A stretch of 14,490 nucleotides of DNA. Source: Candidatus Bathyarchaeota archaeon (GTDB lineage Archaea > Thermoproteota > Bathyarchaeia > Bathyarchaeales > Bathyarchaeaceae). How positions within the stretch are numbered: position 1 is the first letter of the stretch; every line of letters starts with the position of its first letter. Made by a program: the position numbers and the translations under genes. Location of the stretch: NCBI GenBank assembly GCA_020350305.1, contig CP070709.1:969786-984275 (forward strand), in the 5' to 3' direction. Below the pieces are notes generated by a model. The model was given only the letters and a program-made list of their open reading frames with translations, was not told the DNA's origin and searched no databases. Shown here piece after piece: positions 6,990-14,099 of this stretch.

Positions 6990-8486
6990 TTACCCAATTA
7001 CAGCTTCTATGTACGCCTGAATGTTCAATGCAGCTTTTGCAGCAGCATTTGCAAAACTTATGAATGGAGCAGGGTAGACTCCTATGACTACGCATAACGT
7101 TGCCAATATGACCATGACGGCTAGCATAGATTTCGGAGATTCCTTGATTCCTTCAAAGTTTGTCGTAGGCTTTTTTATGATGAACGTGTGGATGAGGAGA
7201 AGGTAATACGCTATTGAGAATAATATGTTCAGTAACATTAGAGCGGTGGGTATGTACCATCCGACATCTATTCCAGCTATGACTATCGTTATTTCACTCA
7301 TGAAACCATTCAATCCAGGAAAGCCTGCTGCTGCCAATGCTCCAATCGTGAAGAGAGCCGTAGTTACAGGCATTTTCCTGCTGATTCCAGTTAGTTTTTC
7401 TAGGTTCCTTGTCTCTGTTCGATAGATGAATGAGCCAACGCACAAGAATAAGAGGGCTTTTATGACGGCGTGGTTCATAATGTGGAACATGCCTCCGGTT
7501 AATCCTTGTTCGGTTTGGATGGATAATGCGAAGATGATGTAGCCCATGTTGACAACGCTGCTGAACGCTAGAAGCCTCTTTATGTCTTTCTGAAGTAAAG
7601 CCATGAAGTTCCCGACGAACATTGTGAAAACAGCGAATATCGCCAAAACGCTTTGCCATGCAAGTTGTTCGGGTATGAAGAGTAGAAGTAGGCATCTAAT
7701 TAGGGCGTATGCACCCGCCTTAATGACTATTCCAGAGAGCAATGCGCTGATCGGAGTGGGAGCTGCCGCGTGAGCATCTGGAAGCCATGTGTGAAACGGA
7801 GCGATGGAAGCTACAACTCCGAATCCGACGATGATCAGGGTGAGAGCCAGGTAAAGCCAAGCATCGTTAGGCATTAGGCTCAGTGTTGTTGAAAGGTATG
7901 CAAAGTTCAGTGTTCCAGTCATTCCGTAAAGGAGCGACATCGCGTAGAGCACAGTTATGCTTCCAGCTGAACCCATTATGAGATATTTGAATCCTGCTTC
8001 AACGGGCTCCCATTTTCCCTTTCTGAAAGCAACTAGTGCGTAAGAGCTTATGCACATGATCTCCCAGAAGATGAAGAGTGTAAAGAAGTCTCCTGCAAAT
8101 GAAATTCCTACCATTCCGGAAACTGCAATCAGTAATAGAGTATAATATTCAACGAGTCCTGTGTCATGTTCCATAAAACGGATGGAATAAATGCAGGTCA
8201 TCAACCCTATGAAGAGGAAAATCGCTGTCATGAATATGCTTAACATATCTATTTCCAGACAAACCGCTATCGGACGCATGAAAAGTAACTCAGACGTAAT
8301 CATGATAATGCCGCCGTCGTCTAAAACTTGATTGTACAACAATGGAAGGAAAGCCAGAGAAACCACGAACCCAACTGTAGCAAATACCGGTGGAAATCTA
8401 CGAAACCCAATCTTACGACCTAACAAGCCCACTAATGGAGTTATGACAATGAAAAATAGCAGTGCGTCCAGTGCAAATGTGAACAT
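6990..8486 (-). CDS. Antiporter-like proton-pumping subunit (NuoM/FpoM/MrpD type)
   Basis: This is a 498-residue membrane protein with about 14 hydrophobic segments, the ion-pumping subunit of the complex encoded here. The Proton_antipo_M core spans roughly residues 110-430. Key charged residues are present: E142 in FWEIMCISSYAL (helix 5), K167 in GFKYLIMGSAGS (helix 7), K256 in GIVIKAGAYALIR (helix 8) and the KDIKRLLAFSSV turn. The last helix carries E398 in GLNGFMSEITI, where NuoM-type proteins have Glu and NuoL/NuoN types have Lys, so I call it M-type. The short C-terminus lacks the long lateral helix of NuoL. Its ATG follows the stop of the K-like gene directly (TAAATG), so they are translationally coupled. 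It is the only large antiporter-like subunit in the window. Confidence 0.9.
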   Translation of the reverse strand: MFTFALDALLFFIVITPLVGLLGRKIGFRRFPPVFATVGFVVSLAFLPLLYNQVLDDGGIIMITSELLFMRPIAVCLEIDMLSIFMTAIFLFIGLMTCIYSIRFMEHDTGLVEYYTLLLIAVSGMVGISFAGDFFTLFIFWEIMCISSYALVAFRKGKWEPVEAGFKYLIMGSAGSITVLYAMSLLYGMTGTLNFAYLSTTLSLMPNDAWLYLALTLIIVGFGVVASIAPFHTWLPDAHAAAPTPISALLSGIVIKAGAYALIRCLLLLFIPEQLAWQSVLAIFAVFTMFVGNFMALLQKDIKRLLAFSSVVNMGYIIFALSIQTEQGLTGGMFHIMNHAVIKALLFLCVGSFIYRTETRNLEKLTGISRKMPVTTALFTIGALAAAGFPGLNGFMSEITIVIAGIDVGWYIPTALMLLNILFSIAYYLLLIHTFIIKKPTTNFEGIKESPKSMLAVMVILATLCVVIGVYPAPFISFANAAAKAALNIQAYIEAVIG

Positions 8487-8801
8487 TTACCATCTTATCC
8501 TTTTCAGTTTCCTTACATCCAGAGTTTTGTAATGTTTGTATGCATGAAGTGTAATAGCTAACCCTATGGCGAGTATGCATCCTCCGATTGCGATAGATAA
8601 AATGACGAGCGCATGAGCTAAAGGATGCGTAGATCCGGGAACCGCATAAGCAGAGAAGGCTATGAAATTTATGTTTGCCGCACTTATCATTATTTCAAGG
8701 CTTATCAACAATCTTACCATGTTGCGTTTGGCTATGAGGCAGTATAATCCAATGATGAGTAAGGCCACTGAGCATGCGAGATAGTAGGTTAATGGGATCA
8801 A
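8487..8801 (-). CDS. NuoK-like subunit with MrpC-like third helix
   Basis: This is a 104-residue, three-helix membrane subunit. Helix 2 (LLISLEIMISAANINF) keeps E36, the first conserved Glu of NuoK/FpoK. Helix 3 (about 62-87) reads HPLAHALVILSIAIGG then CILAIGLAITL and has no acidic residue. The place of E. coli NuoK E72 is an Ile by alignment on the shared IGLA. The PLxxALVIxxIxIG pattern is instead that of MrpC/MnhC cation-antiporter subunits. NuoK and MrpC are homologues, so this may be an intermediate type. The start ATG overlaps the stop of the preceding J2 gene (ATGA), and the stop abuts the M-type gene. Confidence 0.88.
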   Translation of the reverse strand: MIPLTYYLACSVALLIIGLYCLIAKRNMVRLLISLEIMISAANINFIAFSAYAVPGSTHPLAHALVILSIAIGGCILAIGLAITLHAYKHYKTLDVRKLKRIRW

Positions 8802-9076
8802 GCTTTCTCCCTTTCCTCAACTCGCAACATGACTCTGCAACAAGTTGCCGTTGCAAACAAGACGAATGCTAGAACGATTAGGTCAAGTTGACGCTGTCCC
8901 CATAGAGTTGCACTAACTTCTTGGCCCACATTTTCCTCAACGGAAACTAACGTCATGTTTATCGGAAACTGCTGAAAACCTTGTTGTGGAAACTCATATT
9001 GAATCACTACAAGAAACACAGATGTTAGCGCAACCGCAACTGCTAATCCGAAAACAGGCAACCATCCGGTCTTCAT
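8798..9076 (-). CDS. Small membrane subunit J2 (NuoJ C-terminal half / MbhE-MrpB-like)
   Basis: This is a 92-residue protein with one helix near residues 7-26, a loop, and a second helix at about 65-85. In Fpo clusters the NuoJ subunit is split in two, and this gene sits in the place of the second part. The loop-helix segment GQEVSATLWGQRQLDLIVLAF looks more like the conserved R-x-x-D turn of MbhE/MrpB-type subunits than the C-terminal end of canonical NuoJ. That resemblance is by eye only. ATGA overlaps link it to both neighbours, which supports joint translation and assembly into one complex. Confidence 0.7.
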   Translation of the reverse strand: MKTGWLPVFGLAVAVALTSVFLVVIQYEFPQQGFQQFPINMTLVSVEENVGQEVSATLWGQRQLDLIVLAFVLFATATCCRVMLRVEEREKA

Positions 9077-9321
9077 TCTTCAAGCTCCCTCCGTGTTACC
9101 ATGATCACTGAGATAAATAGGGCGATTACTGCGCCTCCGTAGATCAATAACTGAAAGACCGCAACGTAGGGAGCATTCAAAATCGCGAACAATATCCCGA
9201 TTGTGACGCCCATCCCGCATAAACATACAATTGCACGGATCATGTCTTTGATTTCGATTGTGAGAATCGCCAACAGAATGGTAACCATGATGAGAAGTAT
9301 CTGTATAAAGTCGATAAACAG
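9073..9321 (-). CDS. NuoJ N-terminal-half subunit (J1)
   Basis: This membrane protein of about 82 residues has three helices. The last carries the NuoJ hallmark LNAPYVAVFQLLIYGGAVI followed by ALFISVIM, where complex I has the pi-bulge helix that links quinone reduction to pumping. It corresponds to only the first half of a normal NuoJ. The rest is encoded by the next gene, with an ATGA overlap. The start is odd. TTG at 9327 lies one base from a perfect GGAGG (9329-9333), too close to be used, while CTG at 9321 has ideal 7-base spacing. I therefore give 9321, with 9327 as the alternative. It is the first gene of the leftward operon. Confidence 0.82.
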   Translation of the reverse strand: MFIDFIQILLIMVTILLAILTIEIKDMIRAIVCLCGMGVTIGILFAILNAPYVAVFQLLIYGGAVIALFISVIMVTRRELEE

Positions 9322-9372
9322 TTTCAAACCTCCATTCTACATATTTCGTGATCTTAACTACTTCTATCTCAT

Positions 9373-9382
9373 CAATTTTAAG
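9373..9382 (-). promoter_or_regulatory. TATA-like box of the leftward hydrogenase operon
   Basis: The reverse strand reads CTTAAAATTG about 45 bases before the GGAGG of the first gene. This fits an archaeal TATA box with a short leader. It lies inside the intergenic region shared with the divergent A-I operon. Weak, pattern-based call. Confidence 0.3.
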
Positions 9383-9423
9383 AATTGCCTTTGAGATGTT
9401 CGCTACAATCCAATTGATTCAAG

Positions 9424-9433
9424 TTTTATGTAA
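9424..9433 (+). promoter_or_regulatory. TATA-like box of the rightward hydrogenase operon
   Basis: TTTTATGTAA lies about 50 bases before ATG 9481. A transcript start 25 bases downstream would leave a short leader that holds GGAAGG before that ATG. This favours 9481 over the GTG/ATG at 9442/9445 as the start of the A-like gene. Pattern-based only. Confidence 0.3.
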
Positions 9434-9480
9434 AGTTTTAAGTGATGCAAAGTCTAACACTACCAGACGGAAGGTATCTT

Positions 9481-9846
9481 ATGCCAAGTGAACTCGGCTT
9501 TTCAATTCCCTTAATATTCGGCCTCTCCATATTATTAGGCGTTGTATTATATCTTATTGGAAGCATAATCGCTCCTAAAGTTAAGAAAACAACTGAGAAG
9601 CTTGCTCCATACGCTTGCGGAGAAGACCTTCCAGCAGAAAAGCTTCAAGTGAACGCTGAAGAATTCTTTGTCTATGCTACTTATTTCTTGATCTTCGATG
9701 TCGTAGCTTTCATGCTGGCAACATCCTTGGGTAAACCAGGCTTCTTTCCCATACTGTTCATTGCCATAATTTTGGTTGCCGCAGTCGTACTGTTTTCGGT
9801 TCGGGTTCGGCGGGTAGAAAAAGATGGGCCTGATCAAGTGGGCTAG
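9481..9846 (+). CDS. NuoA/FpoA-like membrane subunit
   Basis: This is a three-helix subunit of complex-I-type enzymes, about 121 residues from ATG 9481. The loop after helix 1 holds YACGED (44-49), equal to the YECG motif of NuoA. Helix 2 has ATYFLIFDVVAFMLA with the conserved Asp (D73). The partner Glu of the canonical FDVE motif is Val here. The third helix (FPILFIAIILVAAVVLFSVR) ends with a basic tail. GGAAGG 6 bases before ATG 9481 supports that start. GTG 9442 or ATG 9445 would add 12-13 residues with no SD. The end overlaps the B-like gene by 23 bases. Most group 4 hydrogenases have no distinct NuoA subunit, so its presence is notable. Confidence 0.85.
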   Translation: MPSELGFSIPLIFGLSILLGVVLYLIGSIIAPKVKKTTEKLAPYACGEDLPAEKLQVNAEEFFVYATYFLIFDVVAFMLATSLGKPGFFPILFIAIILVAAVVLFSVRVRRVEKDGPDQVG

Positions 9847-10252
9847 AACAAAGTCTCCATGGCTTCTCCATTTCAACAGTGGAGGATGCGCCGGATGTGA
9901 CATTGAGGTCGTTGCTGCTTTAAATCCTAAATTTGACATTGAAAGATTTGGTATGCTCCTCAAGGGAAGCCCGAGACATTCTGATATTCTGGTTCTAACT
10001 GGGCCGATTACATTTCAGATTAAGTATAGACTGGAAAGGATATACCACCAGATGCCCAAACCAAAATTCGTCATAGCAATTGGATCATGCCCCATAAGTG
10101 GAGGCGTGTACAGAGGATGTTACAACGTTCATGAGGGAGCCGATAAAGTCGTTCCCGTCGACGTCTATGTTCCTGGCTGTCCACCGAAGCCTGAAGCTAT
10201 AATCGATGGAATCATAAAGGTTCTAAAGAATTATGAGGAGGCAACGCCATGA
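9824..10252 (+). CDS. Group 4 [NiFe] hydrogenase small subunit (NuoB-like)
   Basis: This cytoplasmic subunit carries the [4Fe-4S] cluster next to the active site. The 142-residue protein has C22 and C25 in SGGCAGCDIEVVAAL, C89 in AIGSCPISGG and C119 in VPGCPPKPE, the four ligands of the proximal cluster. NuoB/FpoB of true complex I has tandem cysteines (CCA) at the first position. The CxGCDIE pattern, the nearby FDIERFG and SPRHSDILVLTGPIT are those of energy-converting group 4 hydrogenases (Ech/Mbh type). This marks the complex as a hydrogenase rather than a quinone or phenazine reductase. Its ATG lies inside the end of the A-like gene, and its stop overlaps the next ATG (ATGA). Confidence 0.92.
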   Translation: MGLIKWARTKSPWLLHFNSGGCAGCDIEVVAALNPKFDIERFGMLLKGSPRHSDILVLTGPITFQIKYRLERIYHQMPKPKFVIAIGSCPISGGVYRGCYNVHEGADKVVPVDVYVPGCPPKPEAIIDGIIKVLKNYEEATP

Positions 10253-10734
10253 GCTCTTTGTTTAAAGATTATCGAGATATTATTGAAAGGCTCAAGAAAG
10301 AAATCGGCTCGGAAAATTTAATTGGATATGAGATACCTAGACCGCGGAGGATTTGGCTCGCGGTTCGCAAAGAGAAACTCGCTGATGCAATCACCCATCT
10401 GGTTGGGCAGGGATTTGCCCACCTTTCAACCATAACAGGCTTAGAAGGCGAAAACGGACTTGAGGTTATCTATCACCTGAATAGAAAAGGTTTGGAGGCT
10501 TCATTGAAGGTTGAAGTTCCTGTCAAGCAACCTATTCTTCCGACCATAACTTCGATTATTCCTGGTGCAATTCTGTATGAACGCGAAGTCCATGAGTTGT
10601 TAGGTGTAGTTTTTTCTGGGCACCCCAATCTTTCTCCATTGATTCTACCTGAAGATTGGCCAGAGGGAGTCTACCCGTTGAGAAAAAAGTGGACACATGA
10701 AGAGATTAAAAGGAAATTATCACGGAGACCGTGA
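10249..10734 (+). CDS. Group 4 hydrogenase NuoC-like (30-kDa) subunit
   Basis: This 161-residue soluble subunit of the peripheral arm binds alongside the large subunit. The C-terminal half has the family signature TSIIPGAILYEREVHELLGV, then FSGHPNLSPLILPEDWPEG and YPLRKKW, typical of NuoC/EchD/MbhK. The N-terminal half is the usual ferredoxin-like domain (ITHLVGQGFAHLSTITGLEG). It carries no cofactor ligands. It is linked by a 4-base overlap to the B-like gene and ends one base before the start of the D-like gene, so the order A-B-C-D is that of nuo/fpo operons. Confidence 0.9.
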   Translation: MSSLFKDYRDIIERLKKEIGSENLIGYEIPRPRRIWLAVRKEKLADAITHLVGQGFAHLSTITGLEGENGLEVIYHLNRKGLEASLKVEVPVKQPILPTITSIIPGAILYEREVHELLGVVFSGHPNLSPLILPEDWPEGVYPLRKKWTHEEIKRKLSRRP

Positions 10735-10735
10735 A

Positions 10736-11911
10736 ATGTCGTCAATTATCAAAATACCGTTTGGTCCTCAACATCCGTCGTTGAAAGAGCCTGAAAATTT
10801 TATGTTCCATGTTGACGGCGAATACGTGGTTGATGTTACTCCTAGAATTGGATACGCCCATAGGGGAATCGAAAAAGCCCTTGAAGACAGGACGTATATT
10901 CTGGACCTATACTTGGTCGAGCGAATCTGTGGAATATGTTCTCACGCGCATACTACATGCTACACACAAGCTGTTGAAGAAGCTTTGAAAATCGATGTTC
11001 CCCCCCGAGCGAAATACATCAGAACTATTGTAACTGAGCTTGAGAGAATACATAACCACTACTTCTGGCTTGGAATAGTCGCCCATGAAATCGGATTTGA
11101 AACCCTTTTCATGTACACTTGGAGAGACCGTGAAATTGTCATGGACTTACTTGAACTCCTCTCAGGAAACCGAGTACAATATGCCATGAACATGATCGGA
11201 GGGGTGAGACGCGACATCACGCCTGAAATTTCTTCTGAGATTATGAAAGGAGTGAAAGTTTTAGGAGACAGAATGAAATACTATAAAAAAATATGCTCAG
11301 ACGAGCGGACAATACTTACCAGATCTGTGAACATTGGAATCTTGAAAACAAAAGACGCCCTATCACTCTGCGCTGTCGGGCCAACTTTACGTGCCAGCAA
11401 TATTAGACGTGACGTTAGAACTGACGATCCTTACGCGGCATATGATGAAATTCCTTTTCATGTGGTGACTTACGATGGGTGCGATATAGCAAGTAGAATC
11501 GCGACCAGATGCGACGAGGTCATAGAGAGCGTAGAAATAATTCGATACGCCTTAGAACATCTGCCAACTGGATCTATAGAAGTGATTGTTTCAAGAGTAG
11601 TCCCGCCGGCTGAGATCATCAGTAGAGTGGAAGCCCCTAGAGGCGAAAACATACATTATTTGAAGTCAAATGGAACAGATAAACCAGCAAGATATAAAAT
11701 TAGAGCCCCAACACTGGCCAACCTTTCTGCATTGTGCAAGATGTTGATCGGCGGCTACATCGCCGACATCCCAGTTGTAATAGCTGGTATCGATCCGTGT
11801 TTCTGTTGCATGGATAGACTCACGTTCGTTGATGTAAACAATGATAAGAGCTGGGGTTGGGAAGGTGAAAAGCTTAGGAGATATGGAATTAAATGGTACA
11901 AGAAACAATAA
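10736..11911 (+). CDS. Group 4 [NiFe] hydrogenase large (catalytic) subunit (NuoD-like)
   Basis: This subunit of 391 residues should hold the Ni-Fe centre that makes or splits H2. The N-terminus has the NuoD-type PFGPQHPSLKEPENF and YAHRGIEKALE. Motif L1 is ERICGICSHAH with C65 and C68. Motif L2 is DPCFCCMDR with C355 and C358, so both CxxC pairs that bind nickel are intact. NuoD and FpoD have lost these, so this is a real hydrogenase. An extra C357 lies between the L2 ligands. About 30 residues follow MDR (LTFVDVNND onward), which may be removed by a maturation protease as in other group 4 enzymes. ATG 10736 is chosen for GGAG 8 bases upstream. Longer readings from 10697 overlap the C-like gene. 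The end overlaps the H-like gene by 19 bases. Confidence 0.93.
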   Translation: MSSIIKIPFGPQHPSLKEPENFMFHVDGEYVVDVTPRIGYAHRGIEKALEDRTYILDLYLVERICGICSHAHTTCYTQAVEEALKIDVPPRAKYIRTIVTELERIHNHYFWLGIVAHEIGFETLFMYTWRDREIVMDLLELLSGNRVQYAMNMIGGVRRDITPEISSEIMKGVKVLGDRMKYYKKICSDERTILTRSVNIGILKTKDALSLCAVGPTLRASNIRRDVRTDDPYAAYDEIPFHVVTYDGCDIASRIATRCDEVIESVEIIRYALEHLPTGSIEVIVSRVVPPAEIISRVEAPRGENIHYLKSNGTDKPARYKIRAPTLANLSALCKMLIGGYIADIPVVIAGIDPCFCCMDRLTFVDVNNDKSWGWEGEKLRRYGIKWYKKQ

Positions 11912-12852
11912 TTTTTCTGCTCCAAATAGTCATCTTTCCAGGATTCCTTTTCTTTGTGATAGCCGCGTTTTTCTATGAATGGGTTGACAGAAAGTTTGTA
12001 GCTCGTCTTCAAAACAGATATGGCCCGCTACACACCGGACCTCTAGGTTTACTTCAACCCTTCGCGGACTTTCTTAAGCTTCTCTCTAAGGAAGACATTA
12101 TCCCTTATGCAGCAGATAAACTTCTTTTCTCTGCCGTGCCAATATTCATGCTGTCTCTTCCTTTTACAGCCCTCTTCTGCATTCCCATAATCAATTCTAC
12201 GGCTCCTATCTCCTTCGAAGGAGACCTCATTCTCGTCATATTCATAACAACCCTTATCGTCATCTCGGTGTTCATAGGAGCCTGGTCCTCAACAAACAGG
12301 TTTAGCACAGTCGGCGGTATGAGAGCATGCCTTCAAATGCTTGGATACGAAATCCCAATGATAATTGCTATGGCCGGACCAGCCATAGCCGCCAAAACTC
12401 TAAGCATAAGCAAAATCGTTCAATGGCAAACTGCGGGATTCTGGTTCATTCTTACTCAGCCGCTGGGTTTTATCATTGTGACCATGTGTTTTTTAGCTGA
12501 GCTTCAAAAAATTCCATTTGACATTCCAAGAGCAGAAACCGAGTTAGTGGCTGGCTGGCTTACCGAGTTCAGCGGTAAGAAACTGGCGTTATTAAGGCTT
12601 GCAGAAGACCTAGAACTTGTCTTAGCAGGTTCGATAATGGCATCATTGTATCTGGGAGGACCATCTGGATTCTGGTTTATACCACCATTTGTATGGTTCA
12701 TCATAAAACTGACGGTCTGTATATTGATACTCTCTAATCTGAGAGGTTTATTTGCTAGATTTAGAATTGACCAGTTGATGAGAGGGGTGTGGAAATATCT
12801 AACTCCGCTTGCTCTCCTTCAAATAATCTTGGTTGAGCTAATTCCGTGGTGA
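11893..12852 (+). CDS. NuoH/EchB-like membrane anchor subunit
   Basis: This 319-residue protein with about eight membrane helices anchors the catalytic arm and starts the ion path. Conserved blocks are ARLQNRYGPLHTGPLGLLQP (residues 34-53), then FADFLKLLSKEDIIP. The charged loop IPFDIPRAETELVAGWLTEF is the best-conserved NuoH region, followed by SGKKLALLRLAEDLEL. GYEIPMIIAM carries the mid-membrane Glu. The start lies within the end of the large-subunit gene, with AGGAG about 12 bases upstream, so it is translationally coupled. The stop is followed after 4 bases by the I-like gene. Confidence 0.92.
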   Translation: MVQETIIFLLQIVIFPGFLFFVIAAFFYEWVDRKFVARLQNRYGPLHTGPLGLLQPFADFLKLLSKEDIIPYAADKLLFSAVPIFMLSLPFTALFCIPIINSTAPISFEGDLILVIFITTLIVISVFIGAWSSTNRFSTVGGMRACLQMLGYEIPMIIAMAGPAIAAKTLSISKIVQWQTAGFWFILTQPLGFIIVTMCFLAELQKIPFDIPRAETELVAGWLTEFSGKKLALLRLAEDLELVLAGSIMASLYLGGPSGFWFIPPFVWFIIKLTVCILILSNLRGLFARFRIDQLMRGVWKYLTPLALLQIILVELIPW

Positions 12853-12856
12853 TTTT

Positions 12857-13204
12857 ATGAGCATGGAGGAGGAACTCATTAGACATCTGCTGAAAAAGCC
12901 GGTAACCCTGCGTTACCCATTTGAAAAGCTTCCTCCAGTTAAGGGGTTGCGCGGAAAACATGTTTGGGACTCTGATAAATGTGTCGGATGCGGGTTGTGC
13001 GCCACGGATTGCCCATCTTTCGCCATCGAAATGATAGGTAAAGGCCTCACGGCAGAACTCAAAATCTACCTTGGCAGATGTTTATTTTGTGGGCAATGTG
13101 AGGAAAGCTGTCCAAGAGAAGCTATAAGACTCACTCAACTATATGAGCTAGCTGAATCCGACCGAAAGAACCTGATTTTGGAGTTCAAAAGAGAATCCAC
13201 ATGA
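12857..13204 (+). CDS. 2x[4Fe-4S] ferredoxin-like subunit (NuoI/MbhN-like)
   Basis: This small electron-transfer subunit passes electrons between a soluble donor and the B-like subunit. The 115-residue protein has two complete CxxCxxCxxxC sets: C42, C45, C48 and C52 (CVGCGLCATDC), and C75, C78, C81 and C85 (CLFCGQCEESC). The N-terminus (HLLKKPVTLRYPFEKLPP) is the membrane-edge segment seen in Mbh/Ech subunits. GGTGA overlapping the stop of the H-like gene lies 4 bases before the ATG. It closes the rightward operon. No FpoF- or NuoEFG-like electron-input gene follows, so ferredoxin is the likely partner, by inference. Confidence 0.93.
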   Translation: MSMEEELIRHLLKKPVTLRYPFEKLPPVKGLRGKHVWDSDKCVGCGLCATDCPSFAIEMIGKGLTAELKIYLGRCLFCGQCEESCPREAIRLTQLYELAESDRKNLILEFKREST

Positions 13205-13285
13205 AAACTTCATAAAAGTCTACTTGTGTCAAATGATCATAACTTCTTTACAAGATTAGAAAAGGAACCGGTAAGGTTTACCAGC

Positions 13286-14002
13286 TTAGAAGCACAGATC
13301 AACCTTCAGATGGGTTAAGTATCCAGCTAAACCGTAGAGTGGGAGAGAAAGCATCTCGGTCATATCTCCAATTGAGATTGGGAAGTCTCCGAATGCGAAA
13401 AAGCCCAATGCAAAAAGAAACGCCCCGTATATTATTGCTGATTTTAAGTTATGGAAGGTTTCGGTTGTCTTCCATTTTAGCCGCATCCCACAGAAGAAAC
13501 CCATTATGAACAATGGGGCGAACAATAGGAGAGCATACTTTTTGTACGATCGTAAATCTTCAGTTATATCTCTCGCTTTATGGTAAGCTTTTCTTCTAAA
13601 GATTGAAGGAAAGTCTGGAAGGAAAGTGCTGTAGAAGAAGATCAATATGCCCAGAAACATAGAGTCCAGAGCGTTCTCTCCAAAGTAAAAAAAATCCGCA
13701 CAAACGTACAGAAGACTTGCTGGCAAAATCGCCCATTTGAAAACTTTAATCGTAAGGTAAAGATGCTGGTTAGTCTCAAGTTTCATGGACCATAAGGCAA
13801 TTCCCGACCTAGCCTTTCGATTCACACTTCTGAAATAACGCAAGACAGAGCCATAGAAAGTATCATACATTAGATACCGCATTGAACTGAAAAATCGCTT
13901 GACCTTGGATGCTTTCGATTCTTTGATATTAGTTCTATGCTTCCTAATACACTCCTCTGCTCGGACGACGATTTCAGTTTCTTCGTCCTTCTTTTTTGTC
14001 AT
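13286..14002 (-). CDS. Multi-pass membrane protein, function unknown
   Basis: The 238-residue protein has a basic, charged N-terminus of about 75 residues (KKKDEETE..., KASKVKRFFSSMRYL) and then about five hydrophobic segments. Two short motifs, STFLPDFPSIF and LPLYGLAGYLTHLKVD near the C-terminus, recall the membrane-bound metal-dependent hydrolase (YdjM/DUF457) group, where such Asp and His residues lie at helix ends. The match is weak and made by eye. It converges with the hydrogenase operon end at 13204 and shows no link to it. The gap 13205-13285 contains no gene or clear terminator. Confidence 0.6.
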   Translation of the reverse strand: MTKKKDEETEIVVRAEECIRKHRTNIKESKASKVKRFFSSMRYLMYDTFYGSVLRYFRSVNRKARSGIALWSMKLETNQHLYLTIKVFKWAILPASLLYVCADFFYFGENALDSMFLGILIFFYSTFLPDFPSIFRRKAYHKARDITEDLRSYKKYALLLFAPLFIMGFFCGMRLKWKTTETFHNLKSAIIYGAFLFALGFFAFGDFPISIGDMTEMLSLPLYGLAGYLTHLKVDLCF

Positions 14003-14049
14003 TGGTTTTACCTTTGTAAGGCGAATTTCTTGCTCCGCTTTCCTCTACT

Positions 14050-14099
14050 GTATACACATTAAGTATAGACTAGAAAAGAAATAAGGCTTATGTGTATAC
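14050..14099. repeat. 10-bp perfect inverted repeat between divergent genes
   Basis: GTATACACAT at 14050-14059 is repeated in reverse as ATGTGTATAC at 14090-14099, with 30 bases between. Each arm contains the palindrome GTATAC. It lies upstream of the membrane-protein gene on one side and of a possible small ORF on the other. That would suit an operator, though a hairpin in RNA is also possible. Confidence 0.4.

Noticed and set aside
10697..10735. N-terminal extension of the large subunit (MKRLKGNYHGDRE)
   Set aside because: It overlaps the C-like gene, lacks family similarity, and a well-spaced GGAG supports ATG 10736.
6990..13204. Naming the cluster a plain F420H2 dehydrogenase (fpo) or NADH dehydrogenase (nuo)
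   Set aside because: The B subunit lacks the tandem cysteines of FpoB/NuoB, and the D subunit keeps both Ni-Fe CxxC motifs. FpoF/NuoEFG input modules are absent.
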